From the NCBI GenBank assembly GCA_002749535.1, contig MZZL01000032.1:21158-85157 (forward strand): DNA of 64,000 bases. The letters are read 5' to 3'. Shown piece after piece: positions 49,223 through 60,929 of the stretch (position 1 is its first letter; each line of letters begins with the position of its first letter). The DNA comes from Apophysomyces variabilis. Lineage: Eukaryota > Mucoromycota > Mucoromycetes > Mucorales > Mucoraceae. The position numbers and the translations under genes are program-made. Under the pieces are notes generated by a model. It ran no database searches. It had not been told where the DNA came from and saw only the letters and a list, made by a program, of their open reading frames with translations.

Positions 49223-51362
49223 ATGTCTGACACTGAGAATATGGACACCTTTCCTAGCCTGGAAAGAGAAGAGTCGCTAATGTCAATTGAAGCTGAAGGG
49301 AGCGTTAATACAGAATCACAAGATCAAACTTTGTCATCTGCTCGGTTGACGAAAAAGCAAAAATCAAACGCTAGCTGGGTGTTCGTCAATGGATGGGCAA
49401 CTCGTCAGCATATCGATGGAGTTAGATGGATTCTATGCAACTTTGTAAGCGCCAGAGGAACTAAATGTGGACGAAAATATATCAATGGCGGTGGATCTAC
49501 TGGTAACATTCTTAAGCATCTTGAATTGAAGCACAATATTACCAAAGATTCCCCCGCTGCCAACTCTGGTTCTCTGGTGCTTGGAATGGGCCCACTTGAT
49601 GCCTTTCTTGGAAGTGGAAACAGGACAATACCAGATCAAGTATTTACTAAAGAAAAGTTCCGTCAACTTTTACTGGCCGATATTATATCTACCGCGTCTC
49701 CATATACCTCAGTTGAATGGAAAACGTTGCAAGACCTACTCCACTTTGCTCACCTTGCACCAGATATGATTAGCTTAAAGCTACCAAGCGCATCAACCAT
49801 TAGGCGTGACCTGGAGCGATCATATGAACAATATGAAAAAGAAGTTACCGATTTGCTTCAAGAGCAACTTTACCTATCATACACTATGGATGGATGGACA
49901 AGTGATTTGCATGATGCGTTCCTTGGAATCACTGCACACTGGATCAATCAAGAGTGGCGACCTCGTTCCATTATTATCGGGTTTGAACCACTTGATGGCC
50001 CTCATTCCGCAGTTAATATGGCTGAAACGATGATGAGTGTGTTGCAAAAATTCAAACTTGCATCAAAACCATTCTTCTTGACAACGGATAATGCTTCCAA
50101 CATGAAGGCGCTTGCAAACGAACTGGAATGGATGGTCGGCTGCAATGTGTTCAAGGCGAAAGAGAATCATGTCATGTGCATCGGACATATAATCAATCTG
50201 GCTGTACAGGCTATTCTTTGCGATGGTCTTGGAATAACAGCCCTGGAGAACACTGAAGGAAATGCCGAAGTTGATGATGAGGAAGGGGAAAAGAATGCAG
50301 TTGATGATGTTGGTAAGAGTGCATCCAAAAAGTAAGCGTCAATTGATGTTGATCATTTTTAGGCGGTATTGTTAATCGTCTTCGTCGTGGAATCATCAAA
50401 ATCCGTTCCTCTCCTCAGCGCCGAGCAGAATATAAGCGATATTGTAGCGCCAACAACTTGCAAGAAAAAGAGTTAATCCTGGACGTAAAGACAAGATGGA
50501 ATTCTACCTTGCAAATGCTGCAACGAGCATATGAACAGCAAGACGCTTACAACATTACATGCCGCGCCAACAAGGAGCTGTCTGAATTTGCACTGTCTTC
50601 TGAACAGTGGTCAAGCGTCCATGAGCTACAGATATTGCTTTCAGGTTTTGACCAGTTCACTGCCTTGCTCTCTGCTTCAAAATATCCATCAATTAACACT
50701 ACTGTCCTTGCATACAACTGGCTTTTTGATCATATCGATAACTATCAAAAGGAGAAGGTTAAGGTAAACGAAAAAAAGAAAGATAAGTAAACCTTATACT
50801 TACTGTTTATCATTCATTCTAGTCCTTTCCGGTCATTGCAATTGCTGCCGACAGTGGTTATAACAAGCTGAAGAAATACTACAGTCAAACAACGGCTGCA
50901 CTATATTCAGTTGCTACTGCCTTAGATCCGCGCGCGAAATACAAATGGTGGTCTGAAATCCAATGGCCATCCGATTGGATCAAAGAAGCGAAAGATGCCG
51001 TTGAACAAACGTGGACGCAAGAATTCAAGCCAATGGCGGACAGAGCAGCAGCACGCCAACAGACTCCAGCACTGCAACTGTTCAGACCAAGAGCACCAAG
51101 GGATCAGTTGAATGATTACATTGCTGAACCAATTGCGGAAGAGGACACTGACGTTCTGCAGTACTGGAAAAGCCGCACTGTACAATGGAAAGAGTTGTCG
51201 CAAATGGCGTCCCGATACCTTGCTGTTCCAGCTTCGTCAGTTCCCTCTGAGCGATGCTTTTCTCGTGCGAAGTTTTTCATTCCTTCTGAGCGCAATCGTT
51301 TGTTGCCAGAGTCTTTGAAGCAATCCGTGTTGTTAGATTCGTGGATGAAAGAACTGCAGTAG
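49223..51362 (+). CDS. hAT-5 transposase, 3 exons, intact
   Basis: Exons 49223-50312, 50363-50763 and 50823-51362 give 676 aa. Both introns are GT..AG and 50-59 bp, and frame is kept. BED-type zinc finger (SWVFVNGWATRQ, ILCNFV, HLELKHNI), DDE core YTMDGWTSDLHD (D223) and LTTDNASNM (D289), CIGHIINLAVQ, KTRWNSTLQML, ALDPRAKYKWW, and dimerisation block VPSERCFSRAKFF (E640). No premature stop, and CpG is retained. Upstream ATGs are out of frame. Compared with hAT-4 it is the functional relative. Acts in the nucleus as a cut-and-paste transposase. Confidence 0.9.
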
Positions 51363-51944
51363 CTTTTTTTTTAGACAGCAAATAAAAAATGTATTTTTTC
51401 ACAGTCTCAAACAGATTACGTGTGCTTGCTTTTTAGTGTTTTTGCCTTTTCTCTGACTTTATAGCTTTTCTACTTATACAGTGCTTTAACCTGTCGGAAT
51501 TTTTTTAATATTGGCATAACAACACTTTCAGCTTTCCGCAATTTTTACATGCCCTAACTCACCCATTGCATTCCGCTTACATGGACATTGCTGCTTCAAC
51601 CTCCCAGGAAAAAACTTGAATCTGGCAGCCATTCGCTTTATAAACAAAACTTACAGATTTCATTACAACCGAGATTACCTTATTTATGTTTTATATCAGT
51701 TTCCATTTCTTCTGTTTAATATTTGCCCGCAGCTTAATTGCGATTCCGAACACAATCTAACTTTGACATTTCTCCCATACTATAACCATTTGCAAATTCG
51801 TTGCAATGAGCGCTTTCTTTTACCTGCTGCTTAACATGACAGTTTGAACACACTCTTGTACAATAAGTAATAGGGTTTGGCCTTGTAGCTTCACTTTTAA
51901 TCTTATATTTATCCAGACTGCGTCTATACTTGCCTTATTATTGG
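51363..51944 (+). other. hAT-5 3' untranslated and subterminal region
   Basis: AATAAA at about 51382 is a likely polyadenylation signal 20 bases after the stop. The rest is AT-rich with no gene, leading to the GATCCG repeats of the right end. Confidence 0.5.
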
Positions 51945-52036
51945 TTGATCCGTTTAATCCGTGAATCCGATCCGTGATCTGTTTTTTGAAAGACGGATCA
52001 TCCGTATCCGATCCGTATCCGGTTTTGACGATCCCT

Positions 52037-52903
52037 ACTTCTTTACTGCGACAGTTACTTCATTAATAAGCCCGCAAAGTACTTCATAAGCAGAATCAAA
52101 CTCCACTTTAACATTCTTACTGCGGCATGATGGTCAATCCTGTTGAACAAGGACTTTAATCTTCTCAAAAAAAGTTTCAGTGAAAAGACAGATGTGTTTA
52201 TTTGGTTGCAGTGCATTAAGGCCGTATTCAATAAGAAAAAAAAAGATCATATTCAACGTTTCATAACGACACGCGCGTCTCACTTTTTCATTCTGCCCAT
52301 TACGCACCAACATCAGCATTCCAGATCTTATAATAGCCATACTGTTCCCTTCATTCAAAACCATTTCGCAGATTCGAACTTGTTACGGGCATTACCCAAA
52401 GTCAGCGCCATTTGAGAAAGAACATTATCTTGAACTACATCTTAACACTTTAAGCCAAAGTACTAGAGAACTATACTTATTCTTTTTTTAACATTACTGC
52501 CTTTCTTTTGCTCATTGCGATCTGCAATCCTTTTTACTGGCATCAGCTTTTCGCTAATTCGGACATCTAATGAGCTATGTTTTTGTAATCTTGCATTCAA
52601 TGATAAGGAATGAACAACACTTTATGCACTTCTCTTTCAAATAAACGTTCATACTTAACAAAGCAAGCATACTATATATCTTTATTTTAGTCAGGTTGTT
52701 TAACTATTAAACTAACTTTGTACGTGTTGAATGAGGCCACCTGCAAAAAGCACTATGTTTTTATAAACGGATTAAACGGATCGGATCGGATTGCACTTTT
52801 TTGATCCGGATCCTATCCGGATGAGAATATAATGATCCGTATCCGGTTTTAACGGATACGGATCGGATCGGATAAACGGATTACGGATTTTTGACGATCC
52901 CTA
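52037..52903 (-). repeat. Inverted partial copy of hAT-5 (first 867 bp)
   Basis: Reverse complement of 47990-48854, almost exact, starting at GTAAAGAAG and ending with the element terminus TTTTTGACGATCCCTA at 52903. It touches the right end of hAT-5 without spacer. About 30 bases near 52685-52735 are rearranged relative to 48155-48215 (an inverted TTTAGTCAGGTTGTTTAAC block). Confidence 0.88.
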
Positions 52904-55108
52904 AAAGTGGGTATTGGCAAATACCTCTTGATCGATGCAATGCAAAGAAAATTGCATTTATGGCAAGTGGTTCTCTCTATCAATTCACTTGTCTCCCATT
53001 TGGGGTAGTAAATAGACCAGCTTCATTCATGCAATTTATACATGGTACCTTGCAAGGGCTTACAAACACGATGGTATACCTAGATGATATTATAGTCTAC
53101 AGTTTGACTATGACACAACATGAACAGGATTTATGAAGGGTATTGGAACAATTAGATACTTACAACCTGAAAATTTCCTTCAACAAATGTCAGTTTTTGA
53201 GAAAGAAGTGAAATTCTTAGGTTTTCTCATCAGCAGAAATGGCATTTGCTCAGATCCAGCAAAAGTTGAAGCTATTAGAAACTGGCCTCAACCCACTTCA
53301 GTAAAGCAGACACAAAGGTTTTTGGGATTTTGTGCCTTCTACTACCAATTTATAGTGAATCTGGCAAATGAGGCAAAACCTCTATACAACCTACTAAAGT
53401 AAAATAAATGACACTTCACATAGACCGCAGAAGCTCAGAATTCATTTGATTGACTGAAAGAAAAGATTATAAAATTGCCTACACTAGCATATCCAGATCC
53501 AAAACAACTATATAACGTTTACTGTGATGCTAGTGACGTAGGAATTGGCGCTATATTGGTACAAATCAGACGCCCTATTGCTTTTGTGAGCCACATGTTA
53601 TCAATAGCAGAACAAAATTATAGCATGACAGAAAAGGAATGTCTGGCCATAGTCTGGTCCTTGAACTACTTCTATCCATACTTATATGGCGCCCAGTTTA
53701 TGGTCTACACAGATCACTCAGCATTAAGAAATATCCTGTCCACAAAGACACCTAAAGGAAGAATTGCCCGCTAGATCCTCACACTACAGTTCTATCAGTT
53801 TATGATCATATATAAAAAGGGAGCACTTAACGTAGACGCAGACGTCCTCAGCAGAATAGCAACAACAGATCATAATAATCAAGATATAGTAAATCTATCC
53901 ATAGATGCCTTCAAGCTACAACAAAAGGAGGATGCATGGATCAAATTGCTAATCTCCAGCAATGAAGTTAAACGTCCATTTCATTGGGTCAATGGAGTAC
54001 TCTGCTATATGATGGAAAATGACAATAAGGTCCCTGTACTTTCTCAAAGTATGATGAAAGAGGCAATCCAAAGGTATTATGATAGACTCACAAGTGGTCA
54101 CTTTGGCATGAAAAAAACATTAAAAAAGATACAAGAAGTTGCATGGTGAAAGAACATGAAAGATGATGTGAAAAAATATGTAAAACGCTGTAAACAGTGC
54201 CAAAGATATAAGGTATGAAATGACAGTACTGTTCTCCCAATGAAACTAATACTCTTTAGTAAGACGGGTGAGATCTGGGCTAGTGACATAGCAGAACTAC
54301 CGACGAGCATCAAAGGAAATCAATACATCATTATCTTCATGGAGTACTTAACAAAGTGGGCTATTACTGCCACTTTGCCAAGTTACACTACTGATCAGGT
54401 AGCCCAAATCCTCCTGTTTGAAATTGTCTTGAAACTTGGTTTACTGCGACAACTCATCACAAACAATGGATCCAACTTTATTTCCGATGCTATGACTAAC
54501 ATTTGCAAGTGTCTAGGTATAAAGCGTTTGCTTACATCTGTCAAACATCCACAAATGGATGGGTTGGTCGAGCGTTTGAATAGAACACTAAAGATGAGCC
54601 TGGCTGCATATGTAGGCAAAGCAGATAAGGACAACTGGGACATGTATCTACCCTTCATTACATTTGCCTACAACATAGTGAAACAGGCGTCCACAGGATA
54701 CTCCCCCTTTGAAATGCTATATAGCCATTCTGCAACGCTACCCCTGAATGAAGAACTAGTTATCAACTCAAAAACATATGAGATGAAAACGTGGGTGAAC
54801 TACTTAAATACCTACCTACCTCTTCTTCACAGAAAAGCTATTGAAAATATAAAGAGAGTACAAGATCAATAGTGGAAATTTTACGATAAAAGGTCGATAA
54901 TAAAACGAGTATATAAGCAAGGTCAACACATTGCTAGAAAAAACTTAGAGTATTTGACATTCCCAAAAGAACGTTGGACAGGGCCTTGGGAGGTGATAGA
55001 ACTCAATAACTCAGAAAAAACATCTTACAAAATTTTCAAAATTGGAGACCCCCATCGCCACATCACCATAGCAAACATTCAACATATACGTCCTTGGCAC
55101 AACCCTTA
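52904..55108 (+). pseudogene. Ty3/Gypsy Pol remnant (RT, RNase H, integrase), a second family
   Basis: Starts inside RT (SGYWQIPLDRCNAKK; TMVYLDDIIVYS at about 53085), a frameshift near 53200, then FLGFLISRNGICSDPAKVEA, RNase H (YNVYCDASDVGIGAILVQ; YTDHSALRNIL) and integrase. Integrase has the zinc region (SGHFGMKKTL, CKQCQRYK), WASDIAELPTS, ITNNGSNFIS with Asn in place of the second catalytic Asp, and GLVERLNRTLKMS with Glu. Stops at about 53134, 53400, 53773, 54147, 54218 and 54870. Gag, protease and the RT N-terminus are lost to the hAT-5 partial copy. No chromodomain seen. Confidence 0.87.
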
Positions 55109-55110
55109 GG

Positions 55111-55250
55111 AAGGAGGGGATGAATGTAATAAGCAACCCAGCTCAGGTCTGTTCATATGACTATGTAAAAGAATTAAGTTAACAAAGTAAGCAGTTTTAA
55201 TAAAGATTAGTCTTTCTTCAGTAAGCCAGTCAGACAAGCTGACTTAGAAT
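55111..55250 (+). repeat. Putative polypurine tract and start of 3' LTR of the Gypsy remnant
   Basis: AAGGAGGGGATGAA is followed by TGTAATAAGC, a plausible purine tract and LTR start. The second LTR is gone, so the end cannot be set. Confidence 0.4.
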
Positions 55251-55255
55251 ATTAT

Positions 55256-55530
55256 ATACTAATTTATCTTAAATGTTATTTACTAATAGCCTCTTTATAA
55301 ATAAATAGGCAAACAAGCAAACAGAGTAGATAATTGGATAGTCAGGTGGGCTGCATTTATTAGAGTAATTAAGCGGGCCATAATTGGGCGGGCCATAACT
55401 GGGCTAGGCCACTATGTCAACCTATAACCTGCTAGGCAACCATATCTGGGCCATATCTTGAACTGACGCCCAGTGGTTCGGTCATGTATGGGCCGGGCCC
55501 CGGGTTAAACCGGCTCAGTTACAAGCCCTA
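55256..55530 (-). repeat. Solo end of a hAT-1 family element
   Basis: Matches the last ~1.1 kb of hAT-1 (from about 6950) but with only about two degenerate 8-bp units (GGCAAACAAGCAAAC) in place of the minisatellite. Ends GTTACAAGCCCTA like hAT-1. The GGGCC blocks are well kept. It shows the family's unexpanded state. Confidence 0.8.
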
Positions 55531-55659
55531 GCAAGAGCTTATGGAAATTCTATTAGGAACTTTCGGGAAATGGCTTTTTGCGGCCCGCAACTGTCATCCG
55601 GTGATATGGCTCAAACTTGTCCGGTTGAGATTTAAAATGAATCGGGTCACATATGGCCC

Positions 55660-55866
55660 AAAGTGTTGTAAGAAAAATGTTTATACTTTGTATAGCCCCG
55701 TTAATGTCTCGGGCACTCTATCAGCTGTTAGGATACTACCTGTGTTTTATTTCTCCGCTTCTTGATATTCTTTCTCACGTATGTATCCAGCGGCGTCTGT
55801 TTTATCATCACGGCGCTCGAATAGTTTGGGGGAGTGCTCGAGAGGAGTGCCCGAGGCAATTCCCCT
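55660..55866. repeat. Solo terminal repeat of the MULE-OTU 1 family, CpG-rich version
   Basis: Aligns base by base to 37110-37303. Where MULE-OTU 1 has TpG or CpA, this copy often has CpG (for example GTCTCGGGCAC versus GTCTCTAGCAC; CAGCGGCGTCTG versus CAAGCGGTGTCTA; GCGCTCGAATAG versus GCGCTCAAATAA). Ends GAGGCAATTCCCC. No matching second end nearby. Confidence 0.8.
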
Positions 55867-56037
55867 AGAAAATGCACTAGAAATAGGTTCATTGGTGTGA
55901 CGTCGCGCTAATTGGCTTTTCTAGTGCGTATCCCCGTGCGTGTAGTGTTGGTCCTCCATTCCACAGACTGCCTGTTCTAAACAAAAGCGGAATTCAACTA
56001 ACCACATAATACTACATTGTTTTGCTAGAAAGAAGTT
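55867..56037. other. Transition to host gene space
   Basis: Higher GC than the transposon region. May contain the promoter of the gene at 56038. No clear TATA box. Confidence 0.35.
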
Positions 56038-56758
56038 ATGACAACCAACATGCATGCATCCTTAGCTGAAGTATGTGATATACTTTCTTGATCCCAAGTT
56101 TGATACGCGATTCAGCTAGTAACAGCATTGGAACCTGCGATCAAGACCAGCGACTCAGGACAGGTCAAACATAACAAACACAACGTTTTATGCTCATGTC
56201 ATTCTTGCTGTAGCCTAGGGTTTATTGTGAAAACATTTTTGATGTTCCTCGAGCAGAATTATGCACCATGTTGACAACGTTACGAAATGTATTCTGGTCA
56301 CATTCTATAACGCCTGATAGCCGGGAAGAACCCGTGAATCGAGCGATTCCAACTAAAGCGATATCATCACCAGCCTCTGTTCCTAATCGCGCGATCGAAT
56401 TGCCGCAAACAACCGAACCAGATAAAGAAACATCATTAGCAATACCTGCACAGCCGTCTACAACAAAACGTCCTGGAAGGAAAACAACTGGCTTATGGCC
56501 ATTCAAGCTATCAATGATGCGCCAAATGAAAATGGATCCTGCACGTGAGTTTTTTGTTCTGCTTAAAAATATACTCATTGAACTAATCAATAAAAAAAAG
56601 GCTATAATGAACAGGAAATCTTGGCTAGCTTGGCCAAAGCTAATTGGTCTCCCGCCGAGAAACGACATTTGGCACGGTATCTTCTGCCAGTCGCTGTCGC
56701 CATGCGACGACAAGCTGTTGCACATACGCTACAGCGATGGTTATCTAAGAAAGGATAA
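56038..56758 (+). CDS. Hypothetical protein, 3 exons
   Basis: Model: 56038-56070, 56214-56544, 56601-56758, GT..AG introns with frame kept, 173 aa. The first exon (MTTNMHASLAE) is chosen because joining CTGTAG at 56213 keeps the upstream-open frame. An alternative start is ATG 56268. The middle is Pro/Thr-rich and disordered. The last exon reads as a helical segment (NEQEILASLAKANWSPAEKR, RYLLPVAVAMRRQAVAHTLQ). Not recognised as a known family. The long antisense ORF at 56222-56725 looks like a shadow. Real if transcripts show the two introns. Confidence 0.5.
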
Positions 56759-57503
56759 AGCTGTAATCCAGTGATACGTAGTGGCACGTTCTAGAACTAT
56801 TGGAATTAAGAGATAAAATAACGTGGTTATATCATAGAAACTATGGGTATTAGAAAAATATCTCGCTTTTATACCAATTTCCTTGCAGACAATTCTGAGT
56901 TAAGCTTTCTTAAGTGCGCTTTGGCCACTTTTACTCTTGCATACCTAGGAACAAGTAACAGTGCGTACCTCATTATATTGCACCCGCCTACCTTCTCGTG
57001 TTTCAGAGCAATGTAGCCGATCCGTACAATAGCATAAAGACGTGATAGCTGGACCCTTAAAATGATTTGATAGAATTAGAATGTTGGATTGGCTAGAGGT
57101 CAAATAGCAGGTTGTTACCATCAAATGGCTGAATTGTAGATCAGTAAATAGTCCTAGGGTCCAATAAAAAGGGAAATAGATTCTCGGTAAAAACCAAATG
57201 AGTTGCAGGTAAAGGCCATGCATACTCTCTGAAATTTATTTGGCATGATACGATAACATGAAAAAGCCAAATGAATTGGCCGATCTTGTCCGTATGTATG
57301 GCTAATGAATGTTAATTGCGACTAGCCTAACTCTGACTCCTCACATCAACTGTGTGAAGAGAATGGAGCATGCTGAATTTTGTGCATAACTGGCATGTTC
57401 AGTAAATGCCGATTTATGAAATTGGATATGCAGTAATTAGATGTACAAGGATAATGATAGCAAGCATTGTTTGCTTATTTTCAGGTGTATATGTCAAAGT
57501 AAA
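56759..57503. other. Intergenic region between convergent genes
   Basis: Lies between the 3' ends of the gene at 56038 and the minus-strand gene ending at 57504. No ORF or RNA gene recognised. Confidence 0.4.
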
Positions 57504-60500
57504 TTAGGTTTCTTCATTAGCTTTTAATACCATATTTTTCAGAAACTTTTGCAACACGTGTCGCATCCGCGTTGGCGTCATTTTGGGAGAGTATTTCTGC
57601 ATACGATAGTCTAGACATCGGGTAACGATTTCCTTACGTAACAAAGGCCTATGATACACTTCTGCCCCTGGTTGCAACTCTTCCATGACGTTTTCTCCGC
57701 TAGAGTCTCTCTTTGGCAACATATTTGACATTACAGGCCGGCTATAACAAAAGGATGGCGACATCCAATCGGTAACCGGGCTCTTTCTGGTAGAAGTAGA
57801 GTACCATGACGGCGACATGGGCGTATTTGGCCCAGTGGCATGCGTGGATGATGGCTCAGATGTTGATCTAGGTAATGGTGTGAGTACGGAAGACTCCTGG
57901 CAAGGAGCTGTATTCGATGTTGAAGTGCTACATGACTTTTGTATAAGGTTTTGGTTATCATCGGCCTGATTGTCTTCAATTTCTTCCTGTGAATGCGAAG
58001 CCGTGGTGGGTTTTTCTGTTATGGTACATGCCAAAGGTTTAGCTGGTGTCGCTGCAGTTGGTGCTTCCATAAGATGTCGATATCCACCTCTCATCGTAAA
58101 CTCTGGAGGAATGATATCCAGCAAAACTTCACCCGACTCATGCAAATCGCGGATTACTTGTAATATCTCAGGAACTATACAACGCTAACATAAGACAATA
58201 GCACTTTTAAAACAAAAATTTACCATAAACGTATTCTAGGAATCCTCTGTTCTTGAAAACGCGTCTTTCCTTCATTCGAGAGATAATCTTCTCCCAAAAA
58301 TTTGTTCGTGCGTTCCAATACGGCCAGCCGAACTGCATCAGCACAATCATATTTCCAGCTTTCTCATCCCATCGCATAGCAGAGTCTATCGATGCCATTC
58401 CCCCTTGCTGCCCAGATTCACTGTCCAAACTCACAATGAGATGCTTTATGCAGCGGACCACTAGTCCTTCCTGTGTTACTCGCATCATTCCAAAATCATG
58501 GCCCTGGAATATTTTGGCGGCGGTGTAACAGTCAGCTTCATCAGCAATGAAGTCTTTTTCACTTAGACCGATCGGTATTGGAAACACCGATAATATAATG
58601 GCTATTTCCAGCGTTGATTGCTACGACAATTGAGCTTATCAAGTCTCCTACAAGTAAAACTTTACACCTACTTGCAGACTCCCAACCAGCAGGTAAATTA
58701 CACCAATGTTATATAAAACACGGAAGGCAAACATAAATGGGATATCCAGTTCAGGAGAGCGGCTTATATTTTCCTTTTTATCACGACGCCGTTGAAGCTC
58801 AATCCGATCACATATGGTTTGTGAAAGCCTTAATGCTTTGGCTAGATTTCCTGGCATAGAAGGCTGCGGGTCATTGCTAATTGAGAATAATTTTATCAAT
58901 GCCCCATTAACTTACCGATGAAAGCGATAAATCGCTACGCGTAAGGAGCACTGCGTTGTAGATGTCAAACGGTAGTTTGTACTGGTCAATCAGTTTACAA
59001 AATGCTGTACAGTATCCACCTTATGAGCAAACAAAGGAATCCACAGAACAAAAGGTGCATCTACCTTCCTCCCAATCGCTAGAAACGCGTTTGGCTGAGG
59101 TCACCGACGCCCATTGGCATAAATCTACGATATGTCGCATACAATCGGCAGCTTTGCTTAGAATTTGCAGTACATCATCCACTCCTCGCATGCAATATGC
59201 ATTCAATCCCTCCCCACGATCGGGAATATCAAACTTCATCCTCTTGTTCTGCCTTGCTGTAATCTCTGTGAGACATCGTTCCTTTTCCATTGCCATCAAA
59301 CCAAAACCCTTGCTCGAAGCGCTAGTGATACCTCCACGCTGCTCATCGTCGCTTTTTCCAGAAGTTACTGAATGACTTCTTTTTCGGCTTACTTCCTCTT
59401 TCGCAGTGGATGGATCTTGATTGATCTGCATCGACGCGACTGGTGATTGAATGGCACATATTGGAATTAAACAAGTTTTTTCGTCAGGCGAACTGCCGTC
59501 TTTATCCAAACCGCAAACTGATGTGTAATACTCGCGGCTGAACTGGATAAATTCTACTGCTGCTGCCATGAATTCACACATCATTGCCACAGATGACCTT
59601 AATGCGTCAGTCAATACTTTGTTCTGTCCAGAGGTCAGGGACGCATTTTCGGCATCATCCTCAGTATGAAGTCGAATACTTGATCGATGGTCTTTCATCA
59701 ATTGAAAACGATCAATATGGGGGGACCCATTTAGTCGCGAAAGCCCGTTATATCTTACATGCTAATCAGTTATCGAAATATTCTCCTTCAAGCCATCTGC
59801 ACATACCCACAACAATCAAGCATTCCACAGGTAAACTTGTTCAGCTCGGCCCAATTCCGCTGTTCAATATAATACTGCTGGCCAATGAGCAAATATTGCT
59901 CAAACAGCTTGTACGACAAGACGATATAATGCTTGCTATCGGTGGATTTGATTGATGACTGTATATCTCCACGACCCAGCAATACTCGTTGTTTCCAAAG
60001 CCGGGGAAGCAGTTCAGTTACTGGAAACAAATATGAATAAGATGGTGAAGCTTACTATTAACGGTAATCTGGATATATACCCAACAATTTGACGCAGGCA
60101 TTGGTATCTTCATGTGGTACTGACTGAGCGTACAACAGCAACAGCTTTATGGCACGAACCTAGCATTTTTGCAGTTAAGCCGTAAGCTTCGAAAAATCTA
60201 TTCTTACAATATATTTGTACGCATGGCGTGGGTAGGCTTGAATGTAGTCGAACAAGATCTGAAAAGATCGCAAAGTGTCTGAACCTTCCAAATAGTCTGT
60301 CAGTGGATTCAGTCAGTAAACGAGAAGAGACGAAGCAATTAACCCTTCTTACCTGTGGCACCTTCGATCACCGACGATTGAAGTAATGCTGGGAGTGAAG
60401 AAAAAAATCCTAACGTATTTCATGAACAGACAGCGGAGCAGAAACTACAACGTACGGGAGATATGTGTGTCTTGCGAGGGATCTATATGATCTGCAATGT

Positions 60501-60929
60501 CGACCACGTACTTTTGAAAGGCAGGGTTATCTGCGTGATTGGTTTGCCTAGAAAACATTGTTAATGGTTCCATATACTGATCGGGTCCAATTCGTACAGC
60601 ATAACGAAGCTTTGTATTGCTTTGTCTGTATTCCCTTCAACGACAGCAGCTTGATGGTTCGCAAACTGATATTTCATCGACAAACTCAGCGTTAACGAGC
60701 TTTAAGATGAAACAAGTTACCTCTGTAGCAAATTTGGAGAATGCCGTTGCTGAGGTGTGATCCTGTCTTAAGGAAACATTATCTTGATTATTTGCTATAG
60801 TTTGTAACTGAATTGAGTCGCGAGCTGTTGAGGTATGCTAGAAAACTAACTTGACTGAGTGTCTCCTGTCGTTTGACTTTGAGGATTGTCAATAGCTTGC
60901 CGAGACGATTCAGGTGGCGATTGTGACAT
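57504..60929 (-). CDS. Large host protein, 13 exons; possibly Integrator complex subunit 10-like
   Basis: Minus-strand exons 60851-60929, 60721-60794, 60578-60665, 60456-60530, 60353-60388, 60208-60296, 60081-60159, 59807-60020, 59065-59753, 58916-59019, 58672-58863, 58224-58620 and 57504-58174. All joins are GT..AG with consistent phase, giving 928 aa. Start MSQSPPES is the last in-frame Met before conserved-looking text; the frame is open upstream to 61091. Helical, TPR-like N-terminal half (AIQSFVMLYELDP, FQILFDYIQAYPRHAY, LLPRLWKQRVLL, LSYKLFEQYLLIGQQYYIEQ), a polar insert with a KRSHS-type basic patch, then FRVLYNIGVIYLLVGSLQ, VFPIPIGLSEKDF and NMIVLMQFGWPYWNA with FLEYVY. The order and character of these blocks recall INTS10 (snRNA 3' processing, nucleus), but this rests on memory of family patterns. 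The C-terminal 200 residues are low complexity until a final helix. Confidence 0.6.

Larger units (their letters stand above)
47990..52036 (+). mobile_element. hAT DNA transposon hAT-5, intact
   Basis: Inverted ends TAGGGATCGTCAAAA and TTTTGACGATCCCTA. Subterminal repeats of GATCCG/CGGATC (48008-48125 and 51945-52030). Holds an intact transposase gene. No 8-bp duplication (AATATAAT versus CTTCTTTA), because the right flank is directly an inverted partial copy of the element (52037-52903). Confidence 0.88.

Noticed and set aside
26483..55250. Endogenous virus interpretation of the Gypsy elements
   Set aside because: No envelope-like ORF after integrase; the standard LTR retrotransposon layout with chromodomain explains them.
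56222..56725. Minus-strand 167-residue ORF opposite the 56038 gene
   Set aside because: The plus-strand model explains two introns with kept frame and better coding character; the minus ORF looks like its shadow.
59584..59955. Plus-strand ORF of 123 residues inside the large minus-strand gene
   Set aside because: Antisense to exons whose splice phases all agree; no family resemblance.
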